NCBI GenBank assembly: GCA_036245805.1
Contig: BTRK01000006.1
Coordinates: 38,630,901 to 38,694,900, forward strand
Direction: 5' to 3'
Origin: Pristionchus mayeri
Taxonomy: Eukaryota > Nematoda > Chromadorea > Rhabditida > Neodiplogasteridae
DNA length: 64,000 bases
Made by a program: the position numbers and the translations under genes. Of the stretch, positions 23,538 through 36,700 are shown piece by piece. The notes beneath the pieces are model-generated. The model did not search any database and was not told the origin of the DNA. It worked only from the letters and a program-made list of their open reading frames with translations. Position 1 is the stretch's first letter, and each line of letters begins with the position of its first letter.

Positions 23538-26500
23538 ATGGACGATGACCTGGACATTCTGGGGGTACGGTGGTAGAATCCAGCGGTGGATCTAGGCTTC
23601 CATTAGGCATCGCTAGGCATTACACCTGCAGTTTATATCCGAGTCCCTTGATGATGGATAGAGAGAGGAGAGGGGGTAGCCTGGTAATGTGATTGGGCAG
23701 TGGTGGTGGAGAGTGGTGGGGAGATCTGGCTCTGATGCAGAATTGGGACGACCTCGACAATGCGATACTCGGAAGGAAAGGAGGAGGAAGTGCAGCAGCA
23801 GCCAAGGTCAGCTCTTGTTTTATTGTTGAATTACAAGCGTGGTTCTGGCTAGACTGCTTGTTAGTATTCTGTTGAATGTGAAGTTCTTCATGCTAGACTC
23901 AAATCGTATTCCAGCCGTCGACATCAAAGACATCTGCCCTGGACAGTCTCTTCTCCGAGCCTTCCGCCCCATCAAGAGTGAGTCCATCCCGTCCACTCTC
24001 GCTATTGTGTCCGTCTGCTTTCAGCGACCGACGACGTCAGCGCCGAAGAAGCCCTCCGTGTCCTTCCTAGATGAAATAACAGGCGATGCCCCGTCGAAGA
24101 CCTCATCGGACAAGGTTCGCGCATGATTCAGCATTTTTTAGTGGAAAGCGCCTGTGATAAAATATTAGGAAATTCTAGTCAGTATGTCTAATTCAAACAA
24201 GTTTAGTAATATTTTGATCTTAGCGAACCATCGACGACCTCTTCAACGAAGCGGTTCCTTCAAGGCCAACAACATCGAGTGGAGGAGGAGGATTGTAAGC
24301 CTTTTACCCTACGCCTATCTCTCCCGTGCAGAAGTGTAGTAATTGGATGAATTCACGTTATTATTGACTACTAGGTGAATTAATGAGGAAATTTTTCCAG
24401 ATTCGGTCCCTCCTCATCTTCAGCTGGAGGATCGAGTGGTGGATTGTGGGTTATTTACAGTTTCAATATCAACTGTGACATGTGTAATCAAGCTAGCATG
24501 CATCTTAGAAAAAGTTCTATTGATAATACTTTCAGGTTTGGCAACCCCAGGCCCAGTTCCATAGGGGGAGCAACAAGGGGGAGGAGGGAACAACGAACGG
24601 AAACCCCTCAAGTGACCCCTGAGGTCGCTGTGCCCACTCCTACAGTGGAGATCAGCGATGGCAGCGGTGCGAGAGCGGCAAGGTAAGCGCAACGAACAAA
24701 AATATGAAGAAAAAATATTTTTGTCCCATGATTGGTAGTGCCTAAAGATAAGTGATTTCGCAGGCAAAAGTATAAAAAATATTCAAAAATTGTAGATTAC
24801 AAGAAGAAATAGAACGGTTGAATCGCGAGATCGTCGATATACGACGGCAGAAAAAGGAGGACGAGGATGTTTTAATCAGGGAATGGAAGGAGAAAGTGGA
24901 GAGGAAGGAGAACGATCTCAACGAGGAGATCGAGAGGTTGAAGACGAGCTACAGGTGAGAACTCTCGTGACGACGATAAGAAGTTCCGAAGAAAGAGAGG
25001 GGGAGAAATAAACATCGGCGCTCTTCGAACGCTAAGCTGCACGAGTGCAAACAGACACATTCGTTGCTAATGATGCTTCATACACGAGTTGAGCCACTCG
25101 ATCTCGTCACAATGGCGCCATTCTCATTACAGTAAACAGACGGAGAAACTGAAATCGGACAGCGAGGAGGAATTGGCGAGGATGAAGGAGGTGTACGAAC
25201 GACAGTTAGAGGCAGTCCAGTCCGCTGTGGGACAGACGAGGTGCAGAGGAGATTTGCCATAAATTTACGGTTGGAGAAAACTAGTTTATGACTACTCCAG
25301 GTTACTAATCAATGCTGACTAATGAGTAAATTGATAGTGATCACGACAGGTTACGTTCCCTAGAAGCACTTTGGTCAACAGGGATAAGTAGTACAAGCAT
25401 GAGTCGGCCTCACCGGATGCATGCATCTTTACCTATTTACTCATCAGTGAATTGCTAGGGATGTCTCGGGCATGATGGACAAGGTGGACGCACTCTCGAC
25501 TACGATCGCTCGATTGGCAGGAGAAGTGACGACCGTCAACGATCGAACATCCGTAGATAAGGAGCACGCACTACGCACTAGAGAAGATCAACTGGCACTG
25601 AGGGAAGAGACGTGAGTGCTTGCTTTTACTTGCCGTGTTCTATAAATATCTTACCACAGTGGTCTATATTCTCCTTCGAAATGCTATCATTATCACATCC
25701 AACTTCGGAAGTGACAATATGGATAATTTGTTACCATTTTTATATTGATGCTGAGGAGCTTTCGTGATTTCCTGGTATCTAAATGAGGACTAATTTGAAC
25801 ATGTTTTGGCCAAGTCCCTGATGTATTCAATGTTCGCGAGTACACATGCAGAGGGGGGGGAGGTTTTGCCGCCCTAGGAGGGCATTCCGAATTCATGGAC
25901 CAGTGAAAGACTGAGCAGAAGAGAAGGGAAACAACGGAGAAAGTGCGAGAAATTACAGATTAGAAAGAGAAAGAAGCCGATTGGAAGAGGAGAAGAAGGT
26001 CGTATACGAACTGAATACTCGACTGAGAGACATGAGCAAGGATCAGGAGAAACGCATTGAGGAGGTCGGTTGAGATATGGAGAATTCAAATTACAGTAAT
26101 TAATATGTCCCTGATTCAGGAGAAGTGGAAAGCGCGCGAGGAGTGGAATCGTCTGACGGCAGAGAAGGAAGTATTCAGACAAGACCAGAAATACGTGCTG
26201 GAGCGATTGGAGAGACAGAAGGGAGAGTTCGAAGCGACTAAGGCGAGTTATGCTAAAGATGGGGAAATGGACTGAAAAGAGTGGGAATCAAAGAGCGGAT
26301 AGAAACATCTCCTCTTAATCTCATCTTGAGGGTGGAGATATCTCAGATGTGTTTTCTGATTCGATTTAGAGAAGAACAAGGCGAGAAAAGAGGGAACATG
26401 TGCAGGGGCAAATCGCATGTTCTGGAGTAGTTCTCGAGGGGGGATAAGGACGGCGCACTTGGGGAGTATGGCTCCCTCGTGTGAACAGACTCACAAAACG

Positions 26501-29270
26501 ACAAGATAACGTGATGAAGAATGGAAAATTCATAAATAGAAATGACTCACGTTTCTATCAAGGGCGGCGTTTGGGTTGGAGTACAGAAATCGGGGCCGAA
26601 GTCAAAATCTTCGTATTCGCTGAAAAAGTTAACAATATGAAGCAAGATATAGTTTAGTTTCGCATGATTCGTGATGAAAAAAGAGGACTAGATTCTCGCT
26701 CGAAGAGTTTGACGACAATACGAGAACTCACTCGACATCTCTGGTGGATGAGTAGAGTGAGAGCGTCGTGCCCTCATCATCCATCTCGAAAATAGTTAAT
26801 AAGGCTCGAGAATCTGAGTGGAACAACAAGGAAATCTGAGCCGAATCTCATTTGGATCTGCTCGAATCGCCGCGAAACGCGCACATAATATGCGAAACAT
26901 CTGAAGACCCCTCGTCGAGGGTGTTTTGGAAAGGGGAAAAGCGAGGGAGGCGTCGAATCCGAATTGACTCGCGTGAGGCTGTGAGTCTAATTGTCTCGTG
27001 GACTCAGAAAGTGAGTAAAAGTCAGGAGGGAAAGGAGAGGAAAGAAAGGAGCGCGCTCGCATTATAAATGTTTCTTTCGTCGAGGGGAAGGAGAGGGGAG
27101 ACAAGCTCGACCAGCAGTGCGAAAACTCAGTGCTGCAGAAAGGAGGAGGTTGGGGTGAGGGAGAGGAAGGGGGGGAAGGGGGGGGAGGGAGATAAGATGA
27201 GGATGAGAGGGAGGAGTCGCGCGAATATTCATAGAGAAGATGGGATTGTGACTTATGGGGGAGGACTTCGATAAAAGCGTCGTCGTCCTTTGTGTCAGTG
27301 ATCTTTGTTCTTTTGAAGAGCTCCTTCCTGCGGGAGCAACACGATCTACTGGTGAGAGTGAGCAACGAACGAGTGGCGTTGGATGCGGAGAGGAGCGACT
27401 TCACATCTCAACGAAATACCGATCTGAAACGATTGAGGGAAGAGGCAACGACACTTCAGGTAACAGGGTCCACATTCTAAGCTGAGCAAATTTTTGCTAT
27501 TGGATTTTTACTGGAAAAGATATTTGTTTCTGGGGGGGGATACTATAGTTAGACTCCCCAAGCTCCGCCCACTTTCCTCTGACACATTTCCCCTCGAAAG
27601 CGAGATTTAGGAATCACAAGCTTCATTCTCAACCAAATCACTCGCTCAAAAAAGGATTCGGAAGCTCTTTCCATTACCTTTCGATATAGCCCTGGCCCGC
27701 TGGTAAAAGTGTTCTCTGAATAGGTCAGCATACGATAATTAAGTCACGAAAACGCTGGATTGGCTAGTTTGGCGCGCTCAGCGAACATACATATACGGGA
27801 CAAGGCTTGCCTGATAGCCTATCGGTATTCTAGTACCTCTATCAAGAAAACTCGATAAAATATTGTTTCGTTGATTTGTGATTCAAAAGAAACCAGTCCG
27901 CGATACACTGATTAGGCGGAGAGAGCGGAGTGCATTCTCTCTCTCCCCTCCTCCCTCTTTTGCACCAGTGTCTGCCCCGGCGCGTGTAGAGAGCGCCTGG
28001 GCCTGCAAAAGAGCGCGCTTGCATCCGTTCCTCGTCTTACCTATTGGGGTGAGGCGCATCCGGGAAAGGGCGAAGCCCTGCCCAAATTTTTGGCGATTTG
28101 ACTGGAGAGGCGGCGGAATTGGCTCCGCCCCTTTCTTCCTCGTTTTTTCTGCCGCTTTCCGTTGACACCTTTTCACGTACTTTATGATCTCTAGCGCGAT
28201 TCAGAGATGAGATATCGACAAACGGCCAAAAGTATGACCTTATTTGGATCCCAGCGGGCATTTTGAGCATAGATAGGTTGGCATAGGTTCATTTCGGCTA
28301 TACCCCTTGTCGTCCCTAACTATAGTCTATAGATAGCGCTGAAGAGGTGTGCTTAGTGCAATAGTGCGGAGGGAGATGACGAAGAAATGAAGACGGGAGG
28401 TAGTGAGTAACCATGACATTTCGCGAGTTTCGGATGGAAACAAGGTAGGATCGAGGGGAGTCGGGGGAGTAGGTAGAGGTGGTGCAGCATCTTGGGAAAG
28501 GCAATTGGTGACATGAACATTTCCAGTCTCGCTCTCGAAACATCCAAGTGGCAGACGCCCATGTCGAGGAATTGAAGCGATTCTACTATGCAAAGTTTAA
28601 ACAGGTGAGGAGCAGTTCAAGGTCGAAATTTTGTTGGCATAGAGCTAATAACATCCGCTTCGGGAACCGAGAGAACGGAAAAGAAACTTATTTTATCTAA
28701 AAATATCTAAAAATAAATGGTTTTCAGCTGCAAGAACTCGAGGCGTCACTGATGGACGAGTGCGTGGAATTGGAGCGAATTCGAACAGCAATGCCTCTCG
28801 AAGGGACGAACTCGAGAGACTTGCGGGTACGGTAGCTTTAGTACTTTACTACTGTAAGTCCAGAACTGTCAATGTGGTTGCAGAAAAGGACGAGCTCGAC
28901 AACGCGGAAGCGGAGCCAGCAAGCCAAGGAGATTCCGGAGACGAGAAGTGCAGGAAATATGAGAATGATCGAGATGGGAGGGGAAAACGTAGACGAGGCA
29001 TCGGAAGAAGAGCAGCAAGAAGGGTTCATTTCCCTTCACTTCCCCTTTTCACTTGCAGAATTGACAACTGAGATAGACTTAGGGGATTGAAAATGATGAA
29101 AAAGCATTGCGAATTTTATAATTTTGGGAAAATTTTGTAACTTAAACGTATCATAACTTTGCAGGAGGGAAAGCGTTCGGGCGGTGCTCAAGAAGCACTC
29201 ACAGTTCCTGTCTCAGTTCTCTGGCGAGAGCGACGCGCCCCTCAACTCGCACATCTATCGAGATTTGTGA
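23538..29270 (+). CDS. FBF1/DYF-19-like coiled-coil protein (candidate ciliary transition-fibre component)
   Basis: Seventeen exons join in phase: 23538-23564, 23741-23806, 23915-23977, 24025-24114, 24224-24294, 24401-24445, 24536-24682, 24796-24954, 25133-25240, 25459-25611, 25959-26064, 26120-26242, 27319-27459, 28527-28604, 28728-28826, 28884-29023, 29165-29270 (about 573 residues). The N-terminal third is low-complexity with short acidic-hydrophobic motifs (MDDDLDILG, DDLDNAILG, SALDSLFSEP, RTIDDLFNEA). From exon 8 on, most of the protein is charged coiled coil (for example LQEEIERLNREIVDIRRQKK). FBF1 (Fas-binding factor 1; C. elegans DYF-19) has this layout: an N-terminal region with repeated D-L/I-L-G motifs and a C-terminal coiled coil; it sits at ciliary transition fibres and gates IFT entry. 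The assignment rests on layout and short motifs, so other centriolar coiled-coil proteins remain possible. Intron 12 uses a GC donor; a small exon could be missing in that 1.1-kb intron. Confidence 0.65.
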
Positions 29271-29447
29271 TGAGAACCTCGATTGGCCCTCGTCCACTTT
29301 CATTCTCAGCTCATAATTCGTGTGTATGTTTCCTCCCCGCAGCGCCTTTCATGAAATGTGCCAATTCCAGAGTATAGGTTCATATAATATGAGATATTGG
29401 AGAACAGCGATTCGCCTAGTTGCAATTATTATCCTCTCATTTTTCAT

Positions 29448-29535
29448 GTTCGAGTATGAAGGAGTTTCTGTTCGAGTATGAAGGATTTTCTGTTCGAGTA
29501 TGAAGGAGTTTCTGTTCGAGTATGAAGGAGTTTTT
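29448..29535. repeat. 22-bp tandem repeat, four copies
   Basis: The unit GTTCGAGTATGAAGGAGTTT plus CT is repeated at 29448, 29470, 29492 and 29514 with a single base change. It lies between the 3' end of the FBF1-like gene and tRNA-Ala. No function is evident. Confidence 0.9.
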
Positions 29536-29637
29536 CTATAATTGCAAATGAAATTCGAGTAAAGTACACATTTGAAATCGACCCATAGAACATAGAACGT
29601 TCGAGCAAAAGCTCTTGCAGAATATGCAAAATGTATC

Positions 29638-29709
29638 TGGAGGCATGGGGAATTGAACCCCAGCCCTCTCGCATGCTAAGCGAGCGCTCTACCACTGAGC
29701 TATGCCCCC
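29638..29709 (-). tRNA. tRNA-Ala(AGC)
   Basis: On the minus strand a 72-nt cloverleaf starts GGGGGCATAGCTCAGTGG and ends with the T-arm GGTTCAATTCC and TGCCTCCA. The acceptor stem pairs GGGGGCA with TGCCTCC (one G-U). The anticodon loop TTAGCAT gives AGC. A-box and B-box are intact and there is no intron. Pol III transcription is expected. Confidence 0.95.
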
Positions 29710-30701
29710 ACTGTGTCGTCTCACAGCAAGAGAACATGTTGAGAAAGAGCACTAAATCTTTCTTACCGCGGACTCTCGCCACGAAAAGAACTGGTGCACT
29801 GGCATTTTGCCAAGTTTTAAAGTTATCATTCAAGTAGCCATTTCTTAATCTGAATTCTGCTCTTTTCGCGCTTTATTGTGCTGAGGAGATGCTAGCTGGA
29901 GTTTACAATGTTTGTGCAATGTTATTTCAATATATGAATAGTTTATTGTAATTCGTTCGTTATATTCAGCGTGAAATAGAGATAATCATCCACTAAAATG
30001 AATAATGCTATCATCTATAAGACGTTATGATCCCTACTATACTTATTCGTATTCATAACTACAAGGCGTCGCATCTTCGTAATGTCGTATAAACTGGCCA
30101 GCACGAGGTTTTCGCCTTGTTTTCCTCCCTCTGGAGATTGGCTGTTCCACCCAGAGATGAGTGGATGCTCTACTCTCCTTCAATGGTGTACAGTTGGGTC
30201 CTCCCTCTTCTCCCCTTCTCCCTCCTCCGCCTCTCCTGGTTCAATAGAGGTCACCATCACTCGGGGATAGGGTACTGAGGGCAGACGGACAGTTCCTTTT
30301 CCGTCTGGTATCTCCTCGTCCCCCCTGGTCCCTCCCACCTCACCTCTTGTTTCCCCGTCCACACAGTGCACAGACGCGTTATAATTGAGAGGGAGACCTG
30401 TCCTCGTATCTCCCTCCTCTTTCGTAAGTGATTCTGACTCACGCGTACCTTGAAATGGCATTGGGCCTTGTCAACTTCGCTCAACCTCGCTCGCTCTGCT
30501 TGTTGTTCTGTTCTGTTCTTGGTGTTGGAGATAACTTCTAACCTTCGTCTCTCCGTGACTCAGCCGTCCATTCTTATCTCTCCCGTATCGACTCTCCTTC
30601 CTTCGCCCCTCCATAGCCTCTCCGTTATTCCAAGTCGTTCGCATCGATTGATAGCCATATATTTGTCGTTTCTCCCTGCAGTTTCACTCGAAGGAGGAGG
30701 C
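29710..30701. other. Upstream region of lgl
   Basis: No gene is supported here. The stretch becomes CT-rich towards the lgl start. A good splice acceptor (CTCCCTGCAG, ending 30681) lies 20 nt before the lgl ATG and may be a spliced-leader site or the end of a 5' untranslated intron. Confidence 0.5.
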
Positions 30702-33700
30702 ATGTTTCGCTTCCTCCGATCGCAGTTTTCCCCCGAACAGCCGAGACCGGATGATCTGTCTGATTACTTCGACTTCCGACAGGTAAATCACACTAATTCG
30801 AGTTCAAATTTCACTTTTCCCTGATACCCTCATCATTCGTAGCTTTTCCCCGTGATGAATGGTCGGATTAGGAGTGAAATAGAACGCGAAAGGGATGAAT
30901 GTGTGATGGTTCCCAGTAGTGGATTAGCCATGATCCTCGTTCCCTTTCAGACGACTCGATCAGGGTTTCCCTCTGGTTCAACAGCAACCGCAGTCGACAA
31001 TGTCCTCTCCATAATGGCAGTCGGCACTCAAACCGGAGAGATATTCCTGTCAGTAATTCTTCCTAAATTTGACTTTCTGATTCATTGCATTGAAAAACAA
31101 TAGGTTGCTAGCTTTGACAGTATGTGAGATGAGGGAGAATCTAAACAGATACATGTTTTTCATAACACTTCTTCGAATGTTCTGCTATTGAAACCTTCAG
31201 GTTCGGTGGAGCGAAGGCTCAGTGGAAGACTAGCGTGCCGGTCAAATCGGCCGTCGCTTACGTCTACTTTGCGCATGGAACGGGCACTTTCATGGTGCTG
31301 TGTCAGGATCAGACCTTTCACCGATTCAAGATGACAGGTAGGGTGATTTTCCATAATCTTCTCTCAATGACGTCACACTTTTCTCTTTTATGCAGAAATT
31401 TTATCTTCCCATGTCAGTTTATAGACCACGTGGAGGAAGTCGTTTGCGAAAATGATGTTGCTAGTCTTGCTAAGCGCTAGGTCTTGGCGGAAATAGATTG
31501 GATCCACTACAGGGACTAAGATCGAGCACCATCAAATTCCGCCCGAGACTCGACTGAAGAAGATCACGAGCTGTGAGATGTACCAGAAGAAGGACTTGAG
31601 CGATGCGAGACTGCTTATCGGTGAGTACTAATAGAGTTCGATGACATTATGGGAAGTCGTCCGTGGAGAATGAGTAGACACGATTATTTCGTACTCTAGT
31701 TAGTAAATATTGTCATCTCGAATACCACACCCTAAAATTACACACGGGAACCTGAAATCGGACACCGAAGTACCACGTACCAAAATACTGGAAACCAGAG
31801 ACGAGATTCACAGGAACCAATAATAAGCATACCTTACCGGTACAAACCGTAGCTAGAATGAGTGTGGAATATTACTTGTCTTTATGTTAGGCCATCAAAA
31901 TCACCCTGAGATTGGCGCAAGTGCATGAAGAATTTTGCCAGTAGTTGAAGGTGATCGTACAGATTTCGCTAGCACTATGCCCGTGTTCGATATTGCAGGA
32001 ACGATGACTGGTAACGTGTTCTCGATCAAGATGGACACTTGTGAGTTGAGCGAGTTCATCCTCTACGAAGACACGATCGTCCCCTCCCTCCCATCGGATA
32101 TGAATGGAAGCAGCATCGATGGAATCGCAGTGAACTCCAAGGAACCGAGAAGGGTATGAATTGGAGCATAGTGATGTTGAAAGTCTCAATGACATCAAAC
32201 TAGATATTTCGTAGCGATCGAATGCCAGGTGCTTCTGTTTAGAAAATGTACGATTACGCGATGAATGCTAGATGTAAAATAATGGAATATCGACGTTGAG
32301 GTGCTTCTGGTGATCGATCAGAAGTGCGTCCTCCTCTACGATGTCAATATCCATGAAGTACTGCGGGTGTACATGCAGCGAAGTGCTGTAGTGGTCAGTT
32401 TCAGCTACTGATAATCTTTTTGCATTCGCTATGCTCTACAATCACGTACTGCTATCGTATACTTTTCGTTTTTGAAAAGAGCACCAAAAACTTCAATAGG
32501 GTACCGCAATAACTGTGAATTCTAGCACGTATCTTGGTGCTCAGACGGCGTCAACTTCATGCTAGCGCACGTCGATGGAGGATACTCGATGTGGAACTCG
32601 CAAGAAGGGTACGCTAGACACACGAGGGTTATGATAGTCTAGATGGGTACGGTAGACACAACGTTGATTCACCATTCACTTTAAATGTAATCACTAGAAG
32701 TAAAGCCGTGGTCTGAACATTTGGGAAAATGTGCCTGGGAAGTTCCTTTACAGGGTCAACCAGCAGAATCAGGGTCCCGAGATCCTCTTCGGTCCCTTCC
32801 CATGCACTCCCGTCAACAAGATCTTCAACCGAGCAACCAAGATGTGAGTTTCGCCTATTTAGAAGCTCATTCATTGCCAGTAAAGGTAGTAGGGATGAAA
32901 AGACTTGATTAGCGAGCTCTGCCGTGTCTTCACTGTTGAAAAACTAGGAAAAAGACGCTGTTCACAAATTGGCAGGCCTATAGGAGGCCCGAAAATCCTT
33001 TTTTATCACTAATAATATTTCCATTCGTAGACAGTATAATTTTAATGATCTTTGTTCTAAACGTGGTTTTATGCTCAGGGGCGACACACTCATCTTCTCT
33101 GGTGGTCTTCCCCGTCTGTCGTACGGTGACCGATACACCCTCACGCTCAAGAGGGGCAATAGGGTGTCCGTATTCGATTTCTCCTCGCCGCTGCTCGATT
33201 TCGTCCTCATCAGCGAGAGTAACGACCATAGGAGTGAGTTGGGAACTGCTTGACATGTTTGCTAATCCATTTTTCAAGAATATTGATTTCATTCGAAAAT
33301 TTTGGATCATTCCCAAGCCTGGGCAATTTTCAGTTTGGAAGATGCTCAAAGGTACTGCTTATTTCAGAAGAGGACTACCACCTCTCTGGCTACGTTCTCA
33401 TCCTCTGCGAGCAGGAATTCCTCATGGTCGATCTCTCTGACAAGAACTGGCGAGAGGTAATTACTGCAAACCCTTCACCATCTTTCGAAACATCCGTCCA
33501 TCAATCTGCCCAACAAGTTTGAACAGCCTTGTCAATTTGTGGGAGAGAGAGAGATTGCGAAAGATGAATGCATTTCATAGAGGTGAGATTGGATGCGAAA
33601 TTGAATGCGGAGGTGTGAAATTGGATTTTGCATTGTGAGAGGATAACGACTTGTTCTCGATGGTCATAGATCTGCCCACAAGTAGTATGGAAATGGACAT

Positions 33701-36700
33701 GGCTGTATTTCTACTTAATTAAAATCAATTAATAATTAAATTCCAGGTCCCCCTCCTTGCTCTGCACTCTCTGCACTTCTCCCAAATCACGACGTCCGCG
33801 TTGTGCGCCCAGGTGGAAGAGCACGTATGGAAGGAGATCAACAAGGTCAGATTATTGATTGCATCATTCATTCGATGATATCACATACAGTATCCATGGA
33901 GAGTATTGACCAACTTTTGCCTCTTCTAAAATTCCAGAAATCGTCAGTGTATCATTCTGAAATTTTACGAGCACTGTGAAGGGTATCGATTAGGGTATCG
34001 ATCAGGGTGAAGGGTATTAATTTGACCATTTTTATGTGAATTTCAATATTTTCTACAGGCGAGTGAGATCGAATTCTCCTCGGGTAATCGATATTCGGGT
34101 AGGAAGTGGCCACTCACTGCGGGTAATGAGGAAACGAGGCATCTCACCGTATCGGCAGAAGAAGAGAGCAGGCAACTACTTGTCACCGGGTATGGTAATG
34201 CACAAAAGTTATTCTTCTTCGTTTGATTTTCATAAAAATGATGTATTCAATAGCTAATTTTTGGATTTGCACTTAGTTGAAAATTGTCCAAATGAAAAAT
34301 GGGAAAAAGTGATGTGAATGTGCACATACTATAGTTCTTTGATAGACATGGTGCAAATTTGTGCACTTGCATGTCTCCTGGAATTCATACTCCAGTAGGA
34401 GAATTACGGGAGACCAAGACGTTCTATTAGAGTATAAATAAAAATCACTAGGGCTGCAAGACTTGAATAATCGGTTGCTTAACAAAAAAAAACGGAATAC
34501 AATTCTTAGCATTGTACAAATGATCAAACCTAAAATTGTGTGAATTCCTGGGAAAGTATCATGTTAGAATTGTGCATATTTTGAAATATGACGTTTTGCA
34601 AAACATTCTCTAACTAGCAATACAACGAGTTCTAAAATGATAAATCTTCAGCCATGAGAACGGGATGATTCGTATGTGGGCTGCGGGTGAGCTGACGATG
34701 AAGCTGCTGCTCTCCATTAAGACTGCCAAGGAATTCGTAGGATACAGGGAAGACGAGCCGGCCGTGGTTAGTTTGTAAATGTTTAACGATTCATATTTCT
34801 CATGCTTCAAACACCCCACATTTTCAGACAGAACGACCTCCTCGAGACTCCCTCTACGATTCCGAGGATTCGGATGACGGAAATCCGACTGCGGAGTGGC
34901 CTCCATTCTTCAAGGTTAGTTCGATAAAAAACGACAAAACGCTTGCTCCCGGTGAGGCTCGAACTCACGACCTTCAGATTATGAGACTGACGCGCTGCCT
35001 ACTGCGCTACGGAAGCGGACGAGTGAGGGGTGCGATAGTGTGTATGCTATTCCTATGCCTGGGAGGAGAGAAGGGAGAGGAAAAAGGGGAGATAGCGAAC
35101 TCATCTGGGAGAGTTGTTATCCACTACGGAAAGTGCAAATGGGGAGGGGACGACTGCTGGGAGGCAAATAGTGAAAGAAGGAAGGGATTAGGTGACCACA
35201 GTTCGAGAATGTAAACAATCCTCGATTCGAAAATAGCATCCAATTACAGTAGTCCTTGCAGCTCGGCGAGTACGATCCCTTCTGCGATGACCACCGATTA
35301 TCGATCCAAAAGATCGCCTTCGACGCTACGTCGGGGCAGATTGTGGTGGGAGGAAGAGGAGGACAAGTGCTCGTTTATCAACTATCTGATACTGCGAAGG
35401 TACTTTCATCCAGCACTGCTTCCCATACTGTTCTTGTGTCTCAATATTGGCAATAATTTCTTCATAACATGTATTTTATTTCAGTCAACGATCCCTAAAG
35501 GGGTAGTCGATCCTCCCTTGGTGGAGCTCGATAAGCTGCCCGCGCACGTCTCCCGCAATCAGCCGATGAAAGTGCGAACAGACGAGATGAGCTATGGCGT
35601 CGGCTACCAACCCTTCACTGTCGGCGCCTCCAACGAGAGGTGCGCTCTAGCCCCACCGGGCTTCACTATTTTTGCACGGCCTATGATTCTCCCTGTTCGC
35701 CAATATTTGTGCTGCAGATACAGACCTCAATCACAACTGAGAAAACACATGCCTTTCAGTCACTACATGCAGCTGAAGCCGGCCACGTCGATCACGGCGG
35801 TCTCCGTTCTCTCCTCTCGTGGTCTCGTCGCTGCGGCGAGTGAATTCGGCTTCCTCGTCGTTGACATCCGCACCAAATCCGTCCTGGTCAATTGCTCCCT
35901 CTGCTCTGGCCAAGGTGAGCGCGCAATGCAACAAGCGTGTGCAAAAACCAGTTAACCGCCTCATCGAACGCTGACCCCACTAAAGTACGCTCCAAACGCG
36001 ATTAGTTTTACGAGATCTTGCATTTACAAATGTCTTTGCGAGCCTCTGCAAGGCCGCGAGATCTCTAATTTTCGAGACTGCCTAGCTCCGATTATGAGTT
36101 ATGTTCAGATCTTCTAGAGGCGGGCGCTCTCGATGATGCGCTGTCTCGCTTCAAGAGCATGAAGAAGTCGATCAGACAGTCGTTCCGACGAAAGAAGAAG
36201 ACACTGAAGACGACGGCGAGCAATGGAACGACGACGGCGACGGAGACTGGAGGACCGAGTACGAGTGGGCTGAACAATGGAAAAGCAGGAGGAGGAAGCA
36301 ATGAGAACTCGGTGAGAGAGAAACTGTGAGACGGACGGGATAAGAATATGTGTAACTTAGTGGAGATAATATCTTCACTCATATTTCTTCAATTGCAAAC
36401 CATCCAGATGTATTTTGACAACACTTGACTTCCAAATGGGGTTAACTTATGAATGGCAGAGTCGGACGCCGCACAGCACGCCGGCCCGGACTGCCAACGG
36501 CGTCGATGAGCACGAAGATGACGACGAAGAAGTCGTGCGACCAGTTGAGAGAAAGATCGAGGCGAGGAGTGAAAGAGCCGCTCGTACGTCGCTCCTATTT
36601 CATATATTTGCGAGAAAACTGATTTTCTGTCAGCATCTGCTTATATCCTTGGAATTTGTTGTTGTTTGATCACAGTAAAAAGTAAGATTTTCGAAAATGC

